Assembly: GCA_003249015.1 (NCBI GenBank)
Contig: QBLS01000021.1
Coordinates: 17,785-81,784, forward strand
Direction of reading: 5' to 3'
DNA length: 64,000 nucleotides
Origin: Pseudanabaena sp.
GTDB lineage: Bacteria > Cyanobacteriota > Cyanobacteriia > Pseudanabaenales > Pseudanabaenaceae
The position numbers and the translations under genes were made by a program. This document shows positions 27,301 through 36,825 of this stretch, in pieces (position 1 is the stretch's first letter; each line of letters starts with the position of its first letter). The notes beneath the pieces were generated by a model, which saw only the letters and a program-made list of their open reading frames with translations, had not been told where the DNA came from and did not search any database.

Positions 27301-28640
27301 CTGGTGGATTAGGTGGTATTGGCTTAGAAATCGCTAAATATTTACTAAGAGAATATCAAGCCCGTTTGCTCATAGTAGGAAGAACGCCTTTACCACCTAG
27401 AAACTCGTGGGCAGAGCATTTACAACAATCAAGCCATATCGCTAATAAAATTCTTGCTTATCAGACCCTTGAGCAAATGGATAACCAAAGCGATTGTAAT
27501 ATTATTTATCAGGCAGTTGATATTACTGATCTAGAAGCACTCCAATCCACAATCGCCCAAGCTCAAGTGCATTGGCAATCTGACCTAGATGGAATTATCC
27601 ATTTAGCAGGACTTTATCATGAAGCGGCTTTAGTCGATGAGACTCCAGATGCGATCGCCAAAATCTTAAGCCCTAAAATGGCTGGCACTTGGATATTAAA
27701 TCAGCTGTTAGAAGATAATCCCAATAGTATTTTTATTAGCTTCTCTTCCATTATTAGTTACTTTAGCGGATCAATGCTCGGAGCCTATGCGGCTGCCAAT
27801 TCTTTTCTAGAAGGATTTAACGACCACCTAAGACATCACCAGCGTTCTAGTTACTGTTTTGCTTGGAGTATGTGGGATGAGCTGGGAATGAGTCAAGGAT
27901 ATGCGCTGAAGGAACTTATTCGCGCTAAAGGTCGATATACTTTAACTCCACTACAGGGAATTCAATCTTTTATTAGTTGTTTACATCATGGGCAATCTCA
28001 AGCACTGATTGGTTTAGAACCGACTAACCCCATCATCCGTAAATGTTTACAGGAAGAGCCTTATAACCTATACGGATTAACTGCTTTTTTGCAAAGCCAA
28101 ATTGAAATCGCTAATCAAGTATCTACATCTATTCTTAGCGATCGCCTAAATTCTTTGGCTATAGTTGATGCCTTTAATACTTTTAGTAAATGTAGATTTG
28201 TAGAGATTGATCAGATCCCACTTACTAATACAGGAGAAATTGATCGTCAACAATTACTTGAGCAAGATAAATCATTTAACTCTAATCAAGCAGAAAGGAT
28301 TTCGCCACGCAATGCCGCCGAGCGGCAAATTGCTAAAATCTGGCAGGATATTCTCAAAGTATCGCAAATCAGTATTAACGATAATTTCTTTGAGCTGGGA
28401 GGACAATCTCTATTGGCTACTCAAGTAACTTCACGGATTCGAGAGGTGTTTCGACTAGATTTAGAATTATCTGTTTTTTTTAAAGCGCCAACTATCGCAG
28501 GAGTTATCAACGCTCTAGATAGTCAAGCTCCCGCACCAAACTACATTCACAGAGTGGCAGAACTACGCGAAAAGATCAGCACAATGTCACCTACAGAAAT
28601 TCAAGCTAGGCTGTATAAGAATAAGAGTCCTATAAGTTAA
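24318..28640 (+). CDS. AerA/McyG-like loading protein: A-KR-ACP
   Basis: A 1440-residue initiation subunit. A segment at about 15-125 looks like a detached adenylation C-subdomain. The true adenylation domain follows: TSGSTGIPKA near 358, WMPLDHVGG, AWGMAETCSGAFY near 510, TGDLG near 600, GRQKDVIIINGTNYYSHEIE and a closing GKIQRSQL near 715. A ketoreductase comes next (TGGLGGIG near 990, Tyr1157 in YAAAN). A second A10-like stretch (IPLTNTGEIDRQQL, near 1297) is followed by the ACP with Ser1364 in GGQSLL. There is no KS or AT, so the KR most likely reduces an alpha-keto acid loaded by the A domain, as in AerA of aeruginosin synthesis. A plain carboxylic-acid starter is the alternative. The C-tail (ELREKISTMSPTEIQARL) is a typical cyanobacterial docking helix. 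Confidence 0.9.
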   Translation: MFDLKEKQPSTSLSIDQLRACLGAVETALMLEPTIRAAIVRLRQDRLVAYVVTASQLFDATEIHQHLQNIIPLEWTPHIFIPLVTLPFDLRGELDELALSNIPVIDHHLTTQWEDEIRQQPEVEKVAVVVSDRPNPTLHLHLSDLLPNWVNSSNTNTKNQIEPISDSLGISTEIKSDRLAISHGEPLQFAPDSPLTLTEALKQAASKHPDKGIIYIADDGTKTQQTYVELMFQAQSVMSGLRQLGLQPQDKVIFQLKNNSDFLAAFWGCILGGFIPVPLSVASNYQELNNNVKKLYYTWELLDRPIVLTSEHLVSDIKSIANFYSIDDMKISSIEALLEHPPDLSCHNSQPDDLAMLLLTSGSTGIPKAVMQNHSSIIAQAQTTIQMNGFSNQDIYLNWMPLDHVGGIIFAHCNAVYISCQQVHISTDFILNSPLRWLDLMSSYKATITWAPNFAYNLVNNCIHETDGTHQRDWNLSSMRYVLSAGEAIVPRVATQFLQLLKPYGIPETALHSAWGMAETCSGAFYSDRFLDASNSDDETFAEVGPPVPAFSVRIVNPKGELVCEGVIGLVQVRGAIVTVGYYRNPSANQEAFTADGWFNTGDLGMLRAGRLTITGRQKDVIIINGTNYYSHEIEAIVEDLKGVAPSYTAAVGVRDGYDTDRLVIFFSAIALNEIAIVKLIQSIRERILQSSGIYPDYVIPIESTKVPKTAIGKIQRSQLKQQFEAGEFNHIIKKFDILAANGNTIPDWFFSKVWYRQENICSIIPPITGIVLILLDRRGLGESIAHTLISEGQTCIRVAIGREFTKFSSQHYEIAPNNANHYLQLLDSIAKDNLTLTDILHLWTYDESNGSILSVEELERSQEYGLYSLLFLVQALVQMTDQAPIKLRVVSSNAQAVIDNEAIAYEKTPLLGITKAIPAELPWLNCQHIDLSHSGESLSNHTAFILQEFSTLSKETEISYRDGQRFVSRLARVDFSQLPKQEIPFKQGGTYLLTGGLGGIGLEIAKYLLREYQARLLIVGRTPLPPRNSWAEHLQQSSHIANKILAYQTLEQMDNQSDCNIIYQAVDITDLEALQSTIAQAQVHWQSDLDGIIHLAGLYHEAALVDETPDAIAKILSPKMAGTWILNQLLEDNPNSIFISFSSIISYFSGSMLGAYAAANSFLEGFNDHLRHHQRSSYCFAWSMWDELGMSQGYALKELIRAKGRYTLTPLQGIQSFISCLHHGQSQALIGLEPTNPIIRKCLQEEPYNLYGLTAFLQSQIEIANQVSTSILSDRLNSLAIVDAFNTFSKCRFVEIDQIPLTNTGEIDRQQLLEQDKSFNSNQAERISPRNAAERQIAKIWQDILKVSQISINDNFFELGGQSLLATQVTSRIREVFRLDLELSVFFKAPTIAGVINALDSQAPAPNYIHRVAELREKISTMSPTEIQARLYKNKSPIS

Positions 28641-28687
28641 GCGATCGTTTTACTGGACATAGGATCATCAACACATTTAAAAAATGT

Positions 28688-31600
28688 ATGAAAAACACAA
28701 ATTTTTGGGAAATGTCTGACTCAAATCTAGATGAGGAAAAACTTTTAGATCTCTTACTAGCCGAGGAAGGAATCACAATGTCCTCTGCGGAAACGATTTC
28801 TCTGAGAACACAAGACATTAACAACAAAGAAAAAAATCCGATCCTGTCATTTGCACAGCAACGGATGTGGTTTTTTCATCAAATTGAGCCTGACAACCCT
28901 TTTTATAACAATTCCATTGCTTTGAGTTTTAACGGGTTCCTTGATGTCACTAATTTAGAACTTAGCCTGACCGCTCTAGCCCAGCGTCATGAGACTCTAC
29001 GCACAAATTTTAATGTGGTTGATGGACAGCCTGTGCAGATAATTGCCCCAACCCAAGCCATTAGTTTATCCTTAGTTAACTTGCAAGATTTGGCAGCAGA
29101 TCGACAGTCCATCGAGGTTAAGCAATTAATTAAAGCTGAAGCTCAAATCCCCTTCAAATTTAGCACTGACGCTTTATGGCGCACCAAATTATTAAAGCTG
29201 AGTAAAAAATCTCATATTTTAATTATTACAATTCATCACATCATTTCTGATGGCTGGTCGATGGGTGTGTTAGTTAATGACTTAACCAGCTTTTACCAAG
29301 CATTTTGTAATCAAACTGCTCCTACATTACCTGTCTTAACAGTACAATATGGCGATTTTGCAGAATGGCAGCACCAATGGTTGCAAGGAGATCGCTTAGC
29401 ATCACAACTAAATTACTGGAAGCAGCAACTAGATGGGGCTTTACCGACTTTGGATTTGCCTAGCAATCACCCTCGTCCATCGACCCAGACCTATCGTGGT
29501 GCAGTGGCAACATTTCAATACGATCACCACTTAACGCAACAATTAGAAAAATTAAGTCAGAGATCGGGTGTAACCCTATTTATGACATTGCTTACTGCTT
29601 TTACGGTTCTTCTATACCGCTACAGCGGACAGCAGGATCTCGTGATTGGGTCGCCAATTGCTAATCGCAATCGTGTCGAGATTGAGAACTTGATAGGTTT
29701 TTTTGCCAATACATTACCCTTGAGAATCAAAGTTGAAAATAATCCCACCTTTGAGCAGTTACTCACTCAAGTTCAAGAAATCACATTAGATGCGTATTCC
29801 CATCAAGATTTACCCTTCGATTTCCTCGTTGAGGAGTTAAAGATCGAGCGACACTTGAGCCATAATCCCATCGTGCAAGTCATGTTTGCTTTACAAAACT
29901 CGCCACTTCCATCAATTAAATTACCAAATCTAGAAGTATCCCAAATCGTTAGTTTTGATAGTGGATCGGCACGATTTGATCTGGAAATGCATCTATGGGA
30001 ATCTCCAGAGGGGCTAAGAGGAGATGTCGTTTATAGCACAGATTTATTTGATTCTGATACAATTCAACGCCTGATCGGGCATTTCAAAACGTTACTAGGA
30101 GGAATAGTAAGTAATCCTCAGCGCCGAGTTGCAGAATTACCAATCCTCACGGCAGACGAGAGACAAAAAATCTTAATCGAATGGCAACAGACACAGACGG
30201 AATATCCCAGAGATAAAACTATTGCTCAATTATTTGAAGAACAGGTAGAGAAAAGTCCCAATGCGATCGCTGTTGTGTTTAGAGATCAACAACTCACATA
30301 TCAAGAACTCAATCAAAAAGCCAATCAGTTAGCCCATCATTTACATACGTTAGGGGGCACTGCTAATCAGTTAGTAGGTATCTGTGTGGAACGCTCAATT
30401 GACATGCTAGTAAGTTTATTAGCGATTTTAAAAGTGGGAGGAGCTTATGTACCTCTAGATTCTAACTATCCTCAAGAACGTCTGGCATTTATAATTCAAG
30501 ATTCTCAAATATCTACACTACTAACACAAGAGAACTTATCTACAATTCTGAAAGAAAAGCTTGCTAATACTTTGACCAATTTGATTTATGTAGATCGAGA
30601 TTGGAAAACTTTCGAGCAATATACTTCAGACAATCTAAACACTTCATTATTGACTGTAAATAACTTAGCCTATGTTGAATATACTTCTGGATCTACAGGT
30701 ATACCCAAAGGAGTTTGTGTTTCTCATCGTGGAGTCGTGCGATTAGTCAAAAACACAAACTACTTTAATTTCAATCCCGATCTTGTATTTCTCCAGTTAG
30801 CTCCTCTTTCTTTTGATGCCTCGACCTTTGAAATCTGGGGGAGTCTACTCAATGGGGCTAGGTTAGCAATAATGCCACCACATATACCATCGCTTCAAGA
30901 GTTAGGGCAAGCAATTAGACAATATCAAGTTACAACATTATGGCTGACTTCGGGGTTGTTTAACCTGATGGTTGATGAGCGAATAGAAGATTTGCAGTCA
31001 TTATGGCACTTGCTGGCTGGAGGAGATGCCTTATCTATACCGCATGTTCAGAAATTCCTTCAACAACTACCAAATTGTCAGCTAATTAACGGATATGGAC
31101 CAACAGAAAATACTACTTTCACTTGCTGTTATCCAATAACATCACAATCTCCTATCGAGAAATCTGTTCCTATAGGTCGTCCGATCGCCAATACAGTTGT
31201 GTATATTCTTGATAGTCATCTACAACCATTACCTATTGGAGTAACAGGGGAACTATATATTGGTGGTGACGGATTGGCTTTGGGCTATCTCAATAATCCC
31301 AAGTTAACGACAGAGAAATTTATTCCCAATCCCTTTACACCATTATCTATAGATCGACTCTATAAGACTGGTGACTTAGTGTGTTATTTAGAGGATGGCA
31401 ATATTGAATTTTTGGGACGAATGGACTTCCAAGTAAAAATTCGTGGTTTTCGGATTGAAATTAGTGAAATTGAATTAGCACTGTTGAAGCATCCTGATGT
31501 TCGCGAAGCTGTGGTAATTGCCCTAGCAAGTCCGAATGGCAACAAACAATTGGTAGCCTATGTGATCGCTAAAAGAGATTTAGATACTAGTAAGTTGCGC

Positions 31601-32119
31601 TCTTTCCTAAATACTCGATTGCCTAACTACTCGATTCCTAATTTCTTTATATTTTTAGATAATCTACCTCTAACTCCGAATGGCAAAGTCGATCGCCGTG
31701 CCTTACCTACTCCTCAAGCCGATACTGGTGCTGATATTTTAGGAGAAAATTGGGAATCTGCTGCACCTACTAATGCTGACGAAACTTTAATTGCGAATAT
31801 TTGGCTGCAAGTCCTTGGTTTAGAAAGAGTTGGTATCCACAGTAATTTCTTTGATATTGGTGGTAACTCTCTCTTAGTGATCCAAGTTCATAATCAATTG
31901 CAACAAATGTTGAATAGGGATATTTCGATAGTTGACCTATTTAGATATACGACGATTAAATCTCTTGCTGAATATCTTGCTATCAATAGAGCCAATCCCG
32001 ATCATGATCAAAAATTGCCTGATCCATCTCGCGATCGCATGATTAATCGCACAGACAAACAAAAACAGGCTCTAAAGCTACAACAACAGCGTCAGCCGCA
32101 ATCAAAGGAGAAAAGGTAA
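28688..32119 (+). CDS. NRPS module: C-A(Val)-PCP
   Basis: An 1143-residue elongation module. The first ~30 residues (DSNLDEEKLLDLLLAEEGI) form an acidic docking helix that fits the C-tail of the loading protein. The C domain has HHIISDG at 183. The A domain has TSGSTGIPKG near 665 and NGYGPTENTTF near 802. The pocket code I read, D-A-F-W-L-G-G-T-F-K, matches the common valine code. The PCP serine is Ser1061 in GGNSLL. The C-tail is strongly basic (QQQRQPQSKEKR), as on the other subunits that hand over to a KS. An in-frame ATG at 28712, preceded by GGGAA, may be the real start. The stop overlaps the next ATG as TAATG. No epimerase is present, so L-Val is expected. Confidence 0.93.
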   Translation: MKNTNFWEMSDSNLDEEKLLDLLLAEEGITMSSAETISLRTQDINNKEKNPILSFAQQRMWFFHQIEPDNPFYNNSIALSFNGFLDVTNLELSLTALAQRHETLRTNFNVVDGQPVQIIAPTQAISLSLVNLQDLAADRQSIEVKQLIKAEAQIPFKFSTDALWRTKLLKLSKKSHILIITIHHIISDGWSMGVLVNDLTSFYQAFCNQTAPTLPVLTVQYGDFAEWQHQWLQGDRLASQLNYWKQQLDGALPTLDLPSNHPRPSTQTYRGAVATFQYDHHLTQQLEKLSQRSGVTLFMTLLTAFTVLLYRYSGQQDLVIGSPIANRNRVEIENLIGFFANTLPLRIKVENNPTFEQLLTQVQEITLDAYSHQDLPFDFLVEELKIERHLSHNPIVQVMFALQNSPLPSIKLPNLEVSQIVSFDSGSARFDLEMHLWESPEGLRGDVVYSTDLFDSDTIQRLIGHFKTLLGGIVSNPQRRVAELPILTADERQKILIEWQQTQTEYPRDKTIAQLFEEQVEKSPNAIAVVFRDQQLTYQELNQKANQLAHHLHTLGGTANQLVGICVERSIDMLVSLLAILKVGGAYVPLDSNYPQERLAFIIQDSQISTLLTQENLSTILKEKLANTLTNLIYVDRDWKTFEQYTSDNLNTSLLTVNNLAYVEYTSGSTGIPKGVCVSHRGVVRLVKNTNYFNFNPDLVFLQLAPLSFDASTFEIWGSLLNGARLAIMPPHIPSLQELGQAIRQYQVTTLWLTSGLFNLMVDERIEDLQSLWHLLAGGDALSIPHVQKFLQQLPNCQLINGYGPTENTTFTCCYPITSQSPIEKSVPIGRPIANTVVYILDSHLQPLPIGVTGELYIGGDGLALGYLNNPKLTTEKFIPNPFTPLSIDRLYKTGDLVCYLEDGNIEFLGRMDFQVKIRGFRIEISEIELALLKHPDVREAVVIALASPNGNKQLVAYVIAKRDLDTSKLRSFLNTRLPNYSIPNFFIFLDNLPLTPNGKVDRRALPTPQADTGADILGENWESAAPTNADETLIANIWLQVLGLERVGIHSNFFDIGGNSLLVIQVHNQLQQMLNRDISIVDLFRYTTIKSLAEYLAINRANPDHDQKLPDPSRDRMINRTDKQKQALKLQQQRQPQSKEKR

Positions 32120-35100
32120 TGGATAATCTGGAAAAAGATTTAGAAGCTTATTTAGAGCCTTATGGTGATGGAGTTGAGCCAATCGCGATCATCGGAATGT
32201 CAGGAAAGTTCCCTAAAGCCAAGAATATCGACCAGTTCTGGCAAAACTTGCGAGATGGAGTGGAATCTATCTCTTTCTTTAACGAACAAGATTTGATTGC
32301 TGTCGATCCAAATCTATTAGCTAATCCTGATTATGTAAGAGCTTTTGGGGCGCTAGCCGACATTGAGTGGTTTGATGCCAATTTCTTTGGGTTTAATGCT
32401 CGTGAAGCTGAAGTGATGGACCCTCAACATCGGTTTTTTTTAGAGACAGCTTGGGAGGCGATTGAAAGTGCTGGTTATAATCCTGAAACATACAATGGTC
32501 AAATAGGTGTTTACGCTGGAGCTAGCGTAAACAGTTATTGGTTAAAAAACCTTGCCCTCAATCAAGAATTACCCCAATTAGTGAGCGATTTTCAAATACT
32601 TTTAGGAAATGACAAAGATTTTGTATCAACAAGGGTTTCTTACAAACTTAATCTTAAAGGTCCCAGTATTAATGTTAGTACGGCTTGTTCCACTTCCTTA
32701 GTTGCCGTTCAGATGGCTTGCCAGAGTTTACTAAATTACCAATGTGATATGGCTTTAGCAGGTGGCGTAGCAATTCGGACTCCTCAAAAACAAGGTCATT
32801 TATATCAAGAAGGAATGATTCTTTCTCCAGATGGACATTGCCGCGCCTTTGATGCTCAAGCAAAAGGGACTGTCGGTGGTAGTGGTGTTGGTACTGTAGT
32901 TCTCAAAAGATTGCGTGATGCAATCATGGATAGAGACTTCATATATGCTCTGATTCGCGGCGCAGCAATTAATAATGATGGAGCTGCAAAAATCGGCTAC
33001 ACAGCTCCCAGTATTAATGGACAGGCAGCCGTAATTACTGAGGCTCAATCCCTAGCTGGTATAGATCCTGACACAATTAGCTATATCGAAGCACATGGCA
33101 CTGGTACGGAATTGGGCGACCCGATCGAAATTGCAGCTCTCAGTCAAGCTTTTCGCGCTAATAATGAACAGTCTCAAGGACAATTGCAGCCAGAAAAATT
33201 TTGTGCGATCGGTTCTTTAAAACCCAACGTCGGTCATTTGGATACTGCCGCAGGGATAGCAGGATTAATCAAAACTGCCTTAGCATTACATCATCAACAA
33301 ATTCCTCCAAGCTTAAACTTTGAGAAGCCCAATCCAAAAATTGATTTTGACAATAGCCCTTTCTTTGTCAATACAACTTTGCGAAATTGGGAAAGTAAGT
33401 ATAGTCCCAGAAGAGCTGGAGTTAGTTCCTTCGGTATAGGTGGCACTAATGCCCATGTAGTCTTAGAAGAAGCGCCTCAAATATCTGATCTAGAACTATC
33501 CAGTGAGTCACGCCGTTTTCAATTATTACTTCTATCGGCTAAGACAAGTACGGCTCTGGATACAGCAACTATAAATTTAGCTCACCATTTACAGACATAT
33601 CCCCAACAAAAATTAGCAGATATTGCCTACACTCTACAGATAGGAAGACAAAACTTTAAGCATCGACGAATGTTAGTTTGTGAGAATACCGCAGACGCGA
33701 TCGCAGATTTGCAGGATTCTCCTAAATTATTAAGTCAAAGTACGGAAAACATAAACACATCAGTTGTATTCATGTTTTCGGGACAGGGAACGCAATATGT
33801 CAACATGGGGAAGGATTTGTACAAAAATGAAGCTATTTTTCGTGAATACCTCGATCTCTGTTGTGAGATTCTAAAGCCCATCTTGGGAAGCGATCTCAGA
33901 CAAATTATTTACCCTGCTGCCGCACACCTAGAGTCATCAACTCATCAACTGCAACAGACTGCGCTCGCCCAACCAGCAATTTTTGCGATCGCCTATGCAC
34001 TAGCGCAACAATGGATCGCATGGGGAGTAAAACCTAAAGCCATGATTGGGCATAGCATTGGGGAGTACGTCGCAGCTTGTCTATCAGGTGTGATGACCTT
34101 AGAAGAAGCACTGAAATTAGTAGCAATACGTGGGAAATTAATGCAGCAACTTCCCTCAGGTGCAATGTTAGCTATACCTCTGACGGAGCAAGAAATAGCA
34201 CCCTTGCTAGGTTCAGATTTATCCATCGCCGCCATTAATAGCAGTAACCTTTGTGTTGTGTCAGGTTCAATCGAAGCGATCGCGCAATTAGAACAAAGAT
34301 TGGGATCACAAAAATTAGATTGTCGGCGATTACATACCTCACACGCTTTCCATTCGATCATGATGGAACCAATGCTGGCAGAGTTTCGATTGCACATCAC
34401 GAAAGTGCGCTTAAAATCCCCCCAGATCCCATATATATCTAATGTATCTGGGAACTGGATCACCGCTAGAGAAGCCTCCGATCCCGATTACTGGATAAGA
34501 CATATCCGTCAGCCCGTTAATTTTGCAGCAGGTTTACAAATTCTATTAAAGGAACCACAACAGGTTTTATTAGAAATTGGTGCAGGTATAACCCTAAGTA
34601 CTCTCGCAAAAAGGCATGCCGACAAAAAGTTAGAGCAAGTCATTCTCACATCATTGCGGCATCCCCAAGAGAATCAGTCAGACCTCGCATTTTTGCTGTC
34701 AACTTTAGGTCAATTATGGATGTCTGGGGTCAATATTGACTGGAATGCCTTCTACGCCAGCGAAAACCGTCGCCGCCTGCCATTACCAACTTATCCCTTT
34801 GAGCGGCAATATTATTGGATTGAGCCATCAAATTCTAGGCTTACGCAGCAATTACCCAAGACTAAAGTCTCTTGTAAAAAAGATTTAGCAGATTGGTTTT
34901 ATATACCCTCATGGAAGCGATCACCTATCAGTTTCTATCAAGCAAAGAATACCTTGACTGACAAGCATTGTTTGATATTTGGCGATCGCAAAGGATTCAC
35001 TTCCAGATTAATAACTCATTTACGGACGTTATATCAAAATGTCATATGCGTGAAAATCGGAGAACAATTCAGTAAAGTAGATGACTTTAACTATATTTTA

Positions 35101-36825
35101 AATCCAAATAGCTCTGAAGATTACCATCTTTTACTCGCCGATCTCCCTAATTTTCATGTCATACCCCATGACATTCTCCATCTATGGACGCTTGATAGTA
35201 GCGATTGTCTAGGCGATTCAAATAATTTAGAACAGATCGAAGAATATCAAATCAAGGGATTTTATAGTCTCGTCTTTTTGGCACAAGCCTTGGGTAAGCG
35301 AAATCCAAATCATCAATTACGTCTATTTGCCATTTCTAATAACATGCAAAATGTTACTGATGAAACGCAGCAATATCCAGAAAAATCAACAATTTTAGGA
35401 GCATTAAAAGTCATTCCCAAAGAGTATCCTCAAATCTCTTGTAGCAGCATTGATGTTTTATTACCTCTACCAGAAACTAAACAAGAGCAGAAACTAATCA
35501 ATCAATTAGTTGAAGAGCTGACCAATATATCTCAAGATAATTCAAATAATGCTTCTAGTCTGCTAGTAATCGCCTATCGAGGCAACCATCGTTGGCAGCA
35601 AACCTATGAGCCAATTCACATTGAAGCTAATAATTCTGGTAAGTCCAAATTACGACCCGAAGGAGTCTACCTCATTACTGGAGGGCTAGGAGGGATTGGC
35701 TTAACTTTGGCGGAATATATCAGTAGAGTTTCTAAACCTAAGTTGATTTTGATCAGTCGTTCTGTATTTCCTAATCGCGATCGCTGGTCAAGTTGGTTAA
35801 CAGAAAATCCTGAAGGCGATCGCACTAGTCAGACGATTCAACAACTACAGGCTTTGGAAAAACAAGGTGCAGAAATCTTAGTCGCCCAAGCAGATGTAGC
35901 TAATTTGGAGCAGATGCAAACTTTAGTTGCAAAAGCGATCGCCAAATTTGGAAAAATCAACGGCTTGATTCACTGTGCTGGTGTCCCTAGTGGTAGCATC
36001 ATGCAGCAAAGAACAAAATCAGAGTTAGCACAAGTATTAGCTCCCAAAGTAGCAGGAACCTTAGTTCTCCATCAAATCTTCCGAGAGACATCTTTAGATT
36101 TTGTAGTTCTTTGCTCGTCTTTATCAGCAATTTTCGGAGTGTTTGCTCAAGTAGATTATTGTGCTGCTAATATCTACTTAGATGCTTTTGCTCAGGCTGC
36201 TACTTTGGAATGGTCTAATCCTGTAATTAGTATTAATTGGGATACTTGGCAGCAAGTAGGAATGGCTGTAGACGCTCAGATACCAAAGGATTTGCAAGAT
36301 AGTTATCAAGAAGTATTGCGCTATGGACTCATGCCCGATCAAGGAATGGAAGTATTTAATCGTCTCCTTGGGACTAATTTATCTCAAGTTCTAGTGTCAA
36401 CTCGTGATTTGTATAGCCGCATCACTCAATTTTCTCCATTAGAGCTTTCTCCACAAGTTTATATATCTCCACCGTCAGAGCTAGCAAAATCTAGTCATGC
36501 TCGACCTCATCTCCGTACAACTTATGCTGTTCCCAATAATAAAATAGAGCAGAGTCTAGCGGAAATCTGGCAACAGCTACTTGGCATAGAACCAATTGGC
36601 ATACATGACAATTTCTTTGAGCTAGGAGGACATTCCTTATTAGGAACTCAATTAATATCGCGAATTCGACAATCTTTACAAATAGAGATGCCGCTTAGCT
36701 ATTTATTTGCCGAGCCGACAATAGCTAAATTGGCTGACTATATAAAAGATAGCCATGCAAAGCCACAAGTTTCAATATCTGATGCCAACTTATCTACCAG
36801 CGATCGCGAAGAGGGCGAAATATGA
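32119..36825 (+). CDS. Type I PKS module: KS-AT(malonyl)-KR-ACP
   Basis: A 1568-residue PKS extending the Val-bearing chain by a malonyl unit. Key residues are KS Cys190 in STACSTS, with EAHGTGT and GHLDTAAG; AT Ser646 in GHSIGEY, with HAFH near 741; KR TGGLGGIG near 1182 and Tyr1347 in YCAAN; and ACP Ser1506 in GGHSLL. Val plus a ketide plus ketoreduction gives a gamma-amino-beta-hydroxy acid, a statine-like unit. The C-tail DREEGEI is acidic-hydrophobic and matches the tails found before the other TubC-type proteins. The gene is coupled at both ends: TAATG with the Val module and ATGA with the next NRPS. Confidence 0.95.
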   Translation: MDNLEKDLEAYLEPYGDGVEPIAIIGMSGKFPKAKNIDQFWQNLRDGVESISFFNEQDLIAVDPNLLANPDYVRAFGALADIEWFDANFFGFNAREAEVMDPQHRFFLETAWEAIESAGYNPETYNGQIGVYAGASVNSYWLKNLALNQELPQLVSDFQILLGNDKDFVSTRVSYKLNLKGPSINVSTACSTSLVAVQMACQSLLNYQCDMALAGGVAIRTPQKQGHLYQEGMILSPDGHCRAFDAQAKGTVGGSGVGTVVLKRLRDAIMDRDFIYALIRGAAINNDGAAKIGYTAPSINGQAAVITEAQSLAGIDPDTISYIEAHGTGTELGDPIEIAALSQAFRANNEQSQGQLQPEKFCAIGSLKPNVGHLDTAAGIAGLIKTALALHHQQIPPSLNFEKPNPKIDFDNSPFFVNTTLRNWESKYSPRRAGVSSFGIGGTNAHVVLEEAPQISDLELSSESRRFQLLLLSAKTSTALDTATINLAHHLQTYPQQKLADIAYTLQIGRQNFKHRRMLVCENTADAIADLQDSPKLLSQSTENINTSVVFMFSGQGTQYVNMGKDLYKNEAIFREYLDLCCEILKPILGSDLRQIIYPAAAHLESSTHQLQQTALAQPAIFAIAYALAQQWIAWGVKPKAMIGHSIGEYVAACLSGVMTLEEALKLVAIRGKLMQQLPSGAMLAIPLTEQEIAPLLGSDLSIAAINSSNLCVVSGSIEAIAQLEQRLGSQKLDCRRLHTSHAFHSIMMEPMLAEFRLHITKVRLKSPQIPYISNVSGNWITAREASDPDYWIRHIRQPVNFAAGLQILLKEPQQVLLEIGAGITLSTLAKRHADKKLEQVILTSLRHPQENQSDLAFLLSTLGQLWMSGVNIDWNAFYASENRRRLPLPTYPFERQYYWIEPSNSRLTQQLPKTKVSCKKDLADWFYIPSWKRSPISFYQAKNTLTDKHCLIFGDRKGFTSRLITHLRTLYQNVICVKIGEQFSKVDDFNYILNPNSSEDYHLLLADLPNFHVIPHDILHLWTLDSSDCLGDSNNLEQIEEYQIKGFYSLVFLAQALGKRNPNHQLRLFAISNNMQNVTDETQQYPEKSTILGALKVIPKEYPQISCSSIDVLLPLPETKQEQKLINQLVEELTNISQDNSNNASSLLVIAYRGNHRWQQTYEPIHIEANNSGKSKLRPEGVYLITGGLGGIGLTLAEYISRVSKPKLILISRSVFPNRDRWSSWLTENPEGDRTSQTIQQLQALEKQGAEILVAQADVANLEQMQTLVAKAIAKFGKINGLIHCAGVPSGSIMQQRTKSELAQVLAPKVAGTLVLHQIFRETSLDFVVLCSSLSAIFGVFAQVDYCAANIYLDAFAQAATLEWSNPVISINWDTWQQVGMAVDAQIPKDLQDSYQEVLRYGLMPDQGMEVFNRLLGTNLSQVLVSTRDLYSRITQFSPLELSPQVYISPPSELAKSSHARPHLRTTYAVPNNKIEQSLAEIWQQLLGIEPIGIHDNFFELGGHSLLGTQLISRIRQSLQIEMPLSYLFAEPTIAKLADYIKDSHAKPQVSISDANLSTSDREEGEI

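Noticed and set aside
24318..28640. Fatty acyl-AMP ligase loading protein
   Set aside because: The motif is WMPLDHVGG, not the FAAL PLYHDMGL type, and the KR directly after the A domain without a KS fits keto-acid loading better; not fully excluded.
33993..34463. 156-codon open frame opposite a PKS acyltransferase region
   Set aside because: It is antisense to the well-conserved AT domain of the PKS at 32119-36825; the overlapping frame shows no domain of its own.
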